Of a stretch of DNA of 64,000 nucleotides, positions 58,142 to 64,000 are shown piece after piece. A model generated the notes under the pieces. That model saw nothing but the letters and a program-made list of their open reading frames with translations. It did no database searches and was not told where the DNA came from. Source of the DNA: Lineus longissimus (Eukaryota; Nemertea; Pilidiophora; Heteronemertea; Lineidae); the NCBI RefSeq assembly GCF_910592395.1, contig NC_088315.1, forward strand, positions 6,078,501 to 6,142,500, in the 5' to 3' direction. Position numbers and translations under genes: made by a program. Positions within the stretch are counted from its first letter, which is position 1. Each line of letters starts with the position of its first letter.

Positions 58142-60292
58142 TCAGAGGGGTAGCTGGAATATAATACTATTTTGTATTGTATGTGATACCTTAAAGTTCT
58201 CATGTTCTTGTTGGATCAATGCTTGCAGTTGATGAAAGAGATGTGATCTCATAGCCATCTCATGTTCTTGTTGGATCAATGCTTGCAGTTGATGAAAGAG
58301 ATGTCCTCTCTTAAACTTCTCATGTTCTTGTTGGATCATTGCTTGCAGTTGATGAAAGAGATGTGATCTCATAGCCATCTCATGTTCTTGTTGGATCATT
58401 GCTTGCAGTTGATGAAAGCGATGTCCTCTCTTAGACTTCTCATGTTCTTGGTGGATCAATGCTTGCAGTTGATGAAAGAGATGTGATCTCATAGCCATCT
58501 CATGTTCTTGTTGGATCAATGCTTGCAGTTGATGAAAGAGATGTCCTCTCTTAAACTTCTCATGTTCTTGTTGGATCATTGCTTGCAGTTGATGAAAGAG
58601 ATGTGATCTCATAGCCATCTCATGTTCTTGGTGGATCATTGCTTGCAGTTGATGAAAGCGATGTCCTCTCTTAGACTTCTCATGTTCTTGTTGGATCAAT
58701 GCTTGCAGTTGATGAAAGATATGTGATCCCTTAGACTTCTCATGTTCTTGTTGGATCATTGCTTGCAGTTGATGAAAGAGATGTGATCTCATAGCCATCT
58801 CATGTTCTTGTTGGATCATTGCTTGCAGTTGATGAAAGCGATGTCCTCTCTTAGACTTCTCATGTTCTTGTTGGATCATTGCTTGCAGTTGATGAAAGAG
58901 ATGTGATCTCATAGCCATCTCATGTTCTTGTTGGATCATTGCTTGCAGTTGATGAAAGCGATGTCCTCTCTTAGACTTCTCATGTTCTTGTTGGATCAAT
59001 GCTTGCAGTTGATGAAAGAGATGTCCTCTCTTAAACTTCTCATGTTCTTGTTGGATCATTGCTTGCAGTTGATGAAAGAGATGTGCTCTCATAGCCATCT
59101 CATGTTCTTGTTGGATCATTGCTTGCAGTTGATGAAAGAGATGTGCTCTCATAGCCATCTCATGTTCTTGTTGGATCATTGGTTGCAGTTGATGAAAGAG
59201 ATGTTCTTGTTGGATCATTGGTTGCAGTTGATGTCCTCCCTTAGACTTCTCATGTTCTTGTTGGATCATTGCTTGCAGTTGATGAAAGAGATGTCCTCTC
59301 TTAGACTTCTCATGTTCTTGTTGGATCATTGGTTGCAGTTGATGAAAGAGATGTGCTCTCATAGCCATCTCATGTTCTTGTTGGATCATTGCTTGCAGTT
59401 GATGAAAGAGATGTCCTCTCTTAGACTTCTCATGTTCTTGTTGGATCATTGCTTGCAGTTGATGAAAGAGATGTGCTCTCATAGCCATCTCATGTTCTTG
59501 TTGGATCATTGCTTGCAGTTGATGAAAGAGATGTCCTCTCTTAGACTTCTCATGTTCTTGTTGGATCATTGCTTGCAGTTGATGAAAGAGATGTGATCTC
59601 ATAGCCATCTCATGTTCTTGTTGGATCATTGTCTGCGGTTGATGAAAGAGCTTGAGGAACGTGTGGTTCGTCATGGGAATCGAGAAAAAATTTTTTGCAG
59701 ATTTCCGTATAATATAAGTGTTTGCGCCGCCCAAAAAAAATTTTTGCGTGGATTCGCTCCGTAACTTTTTGATGACAAAGAGAGTGTTGGGGGGGGGGGG
59801 GTAGTCATGCAATTTAGTTGTTGGCACGACTATTAGCCCCCCTGTTATGAAAGACACAAAAGGAATTGAAAATGAGGTTTTTATTATAAGATTTGAAAAT
59901 AAGATACAGAAGTCTAACGTTTTGTAACAAGGAAAGATCAAGAGCATTTGTGTGTTGTCAGTTTGGGAAGCTATTGAGCTATTATTTCCATGTGCCTTGC
60001 GTTGTCGAAATGATTGATAGAGAATTGATAGAGTCTGAGTACTGATAGAGTCTGACGGATGATGGACGACAAGTGATGGACGACAAGTGATGAACGACAA
60101 GTGATGGACGACAAGTGATGGACGAGTCTTGGCGACGACAAGTGATGGACGAGTCTTGAGGACGACCCGTTGAGGTTGAGTCTTGAGGACGACCCGTTGA
60201 GGTTGATTCTTGGTGATGGACGATTGGTTGAGAGGCTTAAATGAAAGAAAAGTAAAATTGTTTGAGAGGATTGAAAACGTGAGAACGAGCAA
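58142..60292 (-). other. 716-codon open frame over the 60-bp array; coding status unclear
   Basis: The frame encodes about 24 repeats of a 20-residue unit such as HLFHQLQAMIQQEHEMAMRS or a KSKRG variant, rich in Q, E and H and able to form helix. The N-terminal about 200 residues lie in unrelated sequence including a simple-repeat tract. The plus strand is also open over much of the array, so an accident of the repeat period is at least as likely as a protein. No signal peptide, splice support or family. Confidence 0.25.
58196..59645. repeat. 60-bp array, about 24 units, arranged as 120-bp dimers
   Basis: Unit: 'catgttcttgttggatcatt', 'gcttgcagttgatgaaagag', then alternately 'atgtgatctcatagccatct' or 'atgtcctctcttagacttct'. 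The alternation gives a 120-bp higher-order period. One unit is shortened near 59200-59240. Sixty is divisible by three, so frames stay open on both strands. Confidence 0.95.
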
Positions 60293-61379
60293 GTGTGATT
60301 AAGTTTCGATGACTGACGGACGTTAAGGTAGCGAATAAGTGTCTTGCTTTCAAGTCATCATCAAGAAATAAGACCACAAACAAATTCTATGTCGACCTAC
60401 AAGTGTTATATCTTTTATTTTCCATGTAAAATGCTAAAATGCACCAACACCAAGAATATGTATCAGTAGTTTTATATCAACACGATAAAGGAAGGAACGG
60501 TTCAAAGGACAAGTTAAAGGGAGCCTTATGTCAACTAACCCATCAACGGTAAGGCCATATTGTGGAAGAAATGTACACACCTGTGCCAGTTGGGTTATAT
60601 GCAGGCGCCAAATCTTTCCAAGTGACTATGACGTAAGGGTCCAAGGGTCCAAATGACTATGACGTAAGTGTTCAAAGGTATCACAGCTGGTTCAAAGGTA
60701 TCACAGCTGGTTCAATTGATGTTGTCAACATCTTCGAATATCCAGTCAGTCGTGTCGTATCCTCATCCTCCTCTGCACCAGTCGTTAGTGTCGAGTGTTG
60801 GCCTGTAGTTCAGGATGTGTTGTCAACTGCTTTATAAATTATACCTACAAAATAAAGAAGAAAATAGTGGTTTACATAAGTTTGTAGAAAGGGGTAACAC
60901 TTTGTTACCCGTGTTGGGCATATTTCGCATTTGGTGACGGATGACGAAGTACGGATGACGAAGTACGAAGGTCTTATGTGCGATCAAGTCCCGTAATAAA
61001 ATTCCGAAAATATTCAGAAAATGAGCCATATCGGCCCTGCTTGACAAAAAAATCCTGTCCATAGGTAATAGACGGTGATTCATATGAAGTCAATGTTTCA
61101 CATGGCCTGGATAGTGTAATATAGGCCCAGGTCAATTTCAAACAGATCTTGCGTCCGAGGTGGAGAATGATGCAACCATTCCATGTAATATATTAAGAAA
61201 TGTGATTACACTTCCAAGAATCGTCGACCTTGGCCTTCAAAGTATAGCAGACTGCAAATCATCGCTTGTCATATAAGCAATGGAGGAAATTTTGATAATG
61301 TCGATGAAGTAAATTTACACACTTCGCAGTTCATCGTAAGTCTTGCGAAACCTGCCTCACTTGGAAAAAAGGAAATTGC
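59646..61379. other. No firm gene; simple repeat at 60057-60215
   Basis: A G run near 59790-59801 and a degenerate array of 'gatggacgacaagt' and 'gtcttgaggacgacccgttg' words at about 60057-60215. Nothing else recognised. Confidence 0.4.
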
Positions 61380-61786
61380 CTATGGTATCACCATTTTGGT
61401 TAGAACTTGAAATCTAAAACCAATTAAATCTCTTTCAAAACAAAGTGAAGGGCAATTTCAAGGGTGGTAGTCTGTTCTTTGTTTTCTAGAGAACATCCTC
61501 CCAGGTTTTAAATCGACATCCACTTCATTTTGAAGTAGTTCTAATTGATTTTTGGTTTCAGATTGAGGGTTGACCATTGGTACCGCCATTTTGGCTAGAC
61601 CTCCAAATCCTAAAGCAATTGGAACTATTTCCAAATGGATCGATTGCTAATTTAAATCATGGGAGTCTGTTCTCTGAAAGACAAAGAATAGACTTTTTGC
61701 TCTTGAAATTAACATTCACTACGTTTTGAAGGAGTTCTAATTGCTTTAGGATTTCAATTACTAGCCAAAATGGCGGTACCTATACC
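61380..61786. mobile_element. Two adjoining copies of a palindromic MITE family
   Basis: Copy a runs about 61380-61563 and copy b 61564-61786. Copy b starts 'gggttgaccattggtaccgc' and ends 'gccaaaatggcggtacctat', inverse to each other, with inner arms 'cctaaagcaattggaact'/'gttctaattgctttagg'. Copy a has the same arms, more diverged. Confidence 0.7.
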
Positions 61787-62993
61787 TACATTGTATCGTG
61801 TCGTGCTCAAACCGCAATGAAAACCAAAAGCTGTCTGACATGTCTAAAGGCCTATTACAAAGACCCATATCGAGCCTGCGAGAACTTTACTTCACACGCT
61901 AACGACAAAAATAATTTTCAAATGTTATCTTACCGGAATAAAGGCATAAAATTGAAATATCGGGAGAGAAGTCCACGCTTGGTATAATCCGACATCTTCT
62001 TCCTGTCTCAAACTGAGGCCAAGAACAAGGGTCTACAAATTCACCAAGCAAGGGCCTGGGAAAGCGGGAGATTCAAATATATATAATTGATTTGGAGGAA
62101 CAACCAGTCCACACTGTGAAAAACCTACCGGCTACAGTAAAACTTTAATGCCGAAAAATTGACTTCGTAAATTTGATATATAGAGCGTTTCTCTAGTATC
62201 AAATTAAAACATTAACAAAGGCCTACATGTATATAATCGGGCTTTACTGACAGCAGATGTATAGGAAAACCCATGAGGTCACCCGGCTGCAGTCACGGGT
62301 AAATGGTCTGTCTTCAGTATGAATACAATCGTGTTTATTTACCGATGACATTGCACAAAATACATCTGATAATCTGAAATGTTTTTTCGCCCGTATCAAT
62401 ACATGGTACCTTGGTTCTGGGAAACCTCATTACGCTGGTGCTCTCAAGAGCGACTGCTGGGTGTGGCGCGAATGGTATTTTCCCGTACAGATAGGCCTTC
62501 ACTTATGTAGGCAATGTGCCGCACGATAACCAAACCAAAACGTATTTCCCTTCCCAAGTTGGCCACTTTCTGTACATGTATACCCAAAACACCCTGCCAC
62601 GACACTGGTGGCGCTATCACATGATAAATGGTTTTTCTCCCGTATGAATATGAACAGATGCGTACCAGGTCTGCATTGTTTTATGTCGTTCAATCGTACG
62701 CGAGTTCGTGAGTTCGTGAGGACCGGGGAAAATGCTTTTTTTTTTGATAAGCGGGCAAGGACAGCGTGGTTTCGGTCTCGCTTGTGACCTGGTGTCAGAC
62801 TCATTAATTGATTGCTGTTTTGATTTTAGCTTAATATGGCCTTAGGTCACGTTCTTCAAACGAAATGTGAAAGACTCTACATGTTTATAAACGCGATGAC
62901 ACACTGAGCTAGCCCGGACTTCCAGCGCTTTTGCCTCCGTATATCGACGCGCTTTGTCTGGGAGCATCCTGAACCTCATCGTCTTACTCCCTT
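61787..62993. other. No gene recognised
   Basis: Scattered short open frames without domain or splice support. Confidence 0.35.
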
Positions 62994-63222
62994 TAGGGGT
63001 TGACCATAGGTACCGCCATTGGGCTAGACCTCAGGATCTTAAAGCAATCAAAACTCTTTTCAAATGAATTCAATGCTCATTTAAAACCCTGGAGGCTGTT
63101 CCCTGGAAACAAAGAACAGACTCAAGCCCTTCAAATGAGCAATCACTACGTATTGGAAAAGTTTCTAATTGCTTTATGACTTTGAGGTCAGCTAAAATGG
63201 CGGTACCTATGGTCAACCCTTA
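62994..63222. mobile_element. Best-preserved copy of the palindromic MITE family, 229 bp
   Basis: Left end TAGGGGTTGACCATAGGTAC and right end GTACCTATGGTCAACCCTTA are inverse with one mismatch. Inner arms pair 'taaagcaatcaaaactcttt' with its inverse. TA ends suggest a TA target site. Confidence 0.8.
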
Positions 63223-64000
63223 GACGTGGCTATGAGGTTGTGTGGTCATAAATTACCTACTTAAAAAACAAGCATTTTTGAGATTATTGCAAGCATTTGG
63301 ACCCGATGACGTACACTAAAGGGACAGTTTTGGAGGCCAGGATGTTCCATCCACAATTGCTCATTCTGGGCAGAGTAAAGACAATAGGGCAATTGGATTA
63401 CATTAGAAGGGCTTCACTGTCTGGAGAGTTTAAGGGCAAGATATTACGATCTTACCTTATAAAAAGGAAGACTAAAAACAACAAAAGTAGTTGCATTTTA
63501 CTATTTATTCATCACATATTGATATTTCTCCATAAATATTACAATATCTGGATGATGATGGCTATTGCGCCCACTTCCCTACAAACGCTTCAGAAAATGC
63601 AGGTCATGAAACATTTAGACTGATTACCTCATGGCGACAACATCCTGGCCTTCAAGATGTCACACAAAGTCACAGATCAACGCAGCGGCAACGCTGAAAA
63701 GGAGGACCACAAAACGTCATGACATGACAGTTTTGTAGTCATCACAGCGACAGACACTGACCCCAAATCAACAGAACATTTATAGGAACCATGTGACCAT
63801 TGTGAGGTCATTGAACAACCGCTATCAGCTATCAAATGCGTAAATTAAAACTCCCCATTAACTAAATGTAGTAGTGTTTGATATTTGAATAAAACATCTG
63901 AAGTACTGTAGCATCTTTCAAAAATAAATAACAGAAAGTTAAAGGGACAATATAGGCGGCAGCAAGATAGGGCAAGATAAAGTTACACGAAGTCGCCAAT
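63223..64000. other. No gene recognised
   Basis: A 108-codon plus frame (63297-63623) has no recognised domain and turns AT-rich. The rest is non-coding as far as can be seen. Confidence 0.35.

Noticed and set aside
58922-59596. 224-codon plus frame in the 60-bp array
   Set aside because: Repeat period divisible by three keeps frames open; no start context or family.
63297-63623. 108-codon plus frame near the right end
   Set aside because: No recognisable domain, splice signal or compositional support.

Overview
The window is animal nuclear DNA. Its genes are split by short GT-AG introns, it is rich in minisatellites and foldback (MITE-like) repeats, and it carries a DIRS-type tyrosine-recombinase retrotransposon. 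The gene content (an alpha2delta/CACHD1-like VWA+Cache membrane protein, LRR receptor-like proteins, glycosidase-like secreted proteins) suggests a marine or aquatic invertebrate bilaterian such as a lancelet, hemichordate, mollusc or brachiopod. I cannot fix the phylum from sequence alone. No bacterial-style operon, CRISPR array or rRNA was seen.

Layout: (1) 1.4-2.0 kb, plus: last exon of a single-pass membrane protein with PPxY motifs, whose other exons lie to the left. (2) 6.9-21.9 kb, minus: complete 14-exon gene for a secreted GH38-like (alpha-mannosidase-fold) protein, 768 aa. Its last intron holds a roughly 7.95-kb DIRS-like element (7.4-15.35 kb, plus), which itself contains a nested 1.4-kb repeat element. 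Its first intron holds a 54-bp minisatellite. (3) 23.1-33.7 kb, minus: 22-exon gene for an 1174-aa VWA/Cache membrane protein of the alpha2delta/CACHD1 type. (4) 36.1-37.9 kb, minus: single-exon 602-aa LRR transmembrane protein, flanked by direct copies of a roughly 280-bp repeat. (5) 39.0-47.0 kb, plus: second 14-exon GH38-like paralogue, 785 aa, in inverted orientation to copy 1, with the same intron phases and nine exons of identical length. (6) 48.4-64 kb: almost entirely repeats: a degenerate satellite, palindromic foldbacks, 1.3-kb tandem units each carrying a tRNA-like cloverleaf, an 83-bp array, a 60/120-bp array open in both directions, and a MITE family.

I rebuilt the four intact genes exon by exon, checking that splice sites, phases and paralogue alignment agree and that total lengths divide by three. 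The two GH38-like proteins are predicted to be secreted. The VWA/Cache and LRR proteins are predicted to sit at the cell surface. I see no sequence evidence that the genes form one pathway. The most notable items are the inverted paralogue pair with a changed residue beside the putative metal-site motif, the nearly intact DIRS element whose internal complementary region reads out its exact ends, and the tandem units with a tRNA-like fold and a conserved 49-codon ORF.
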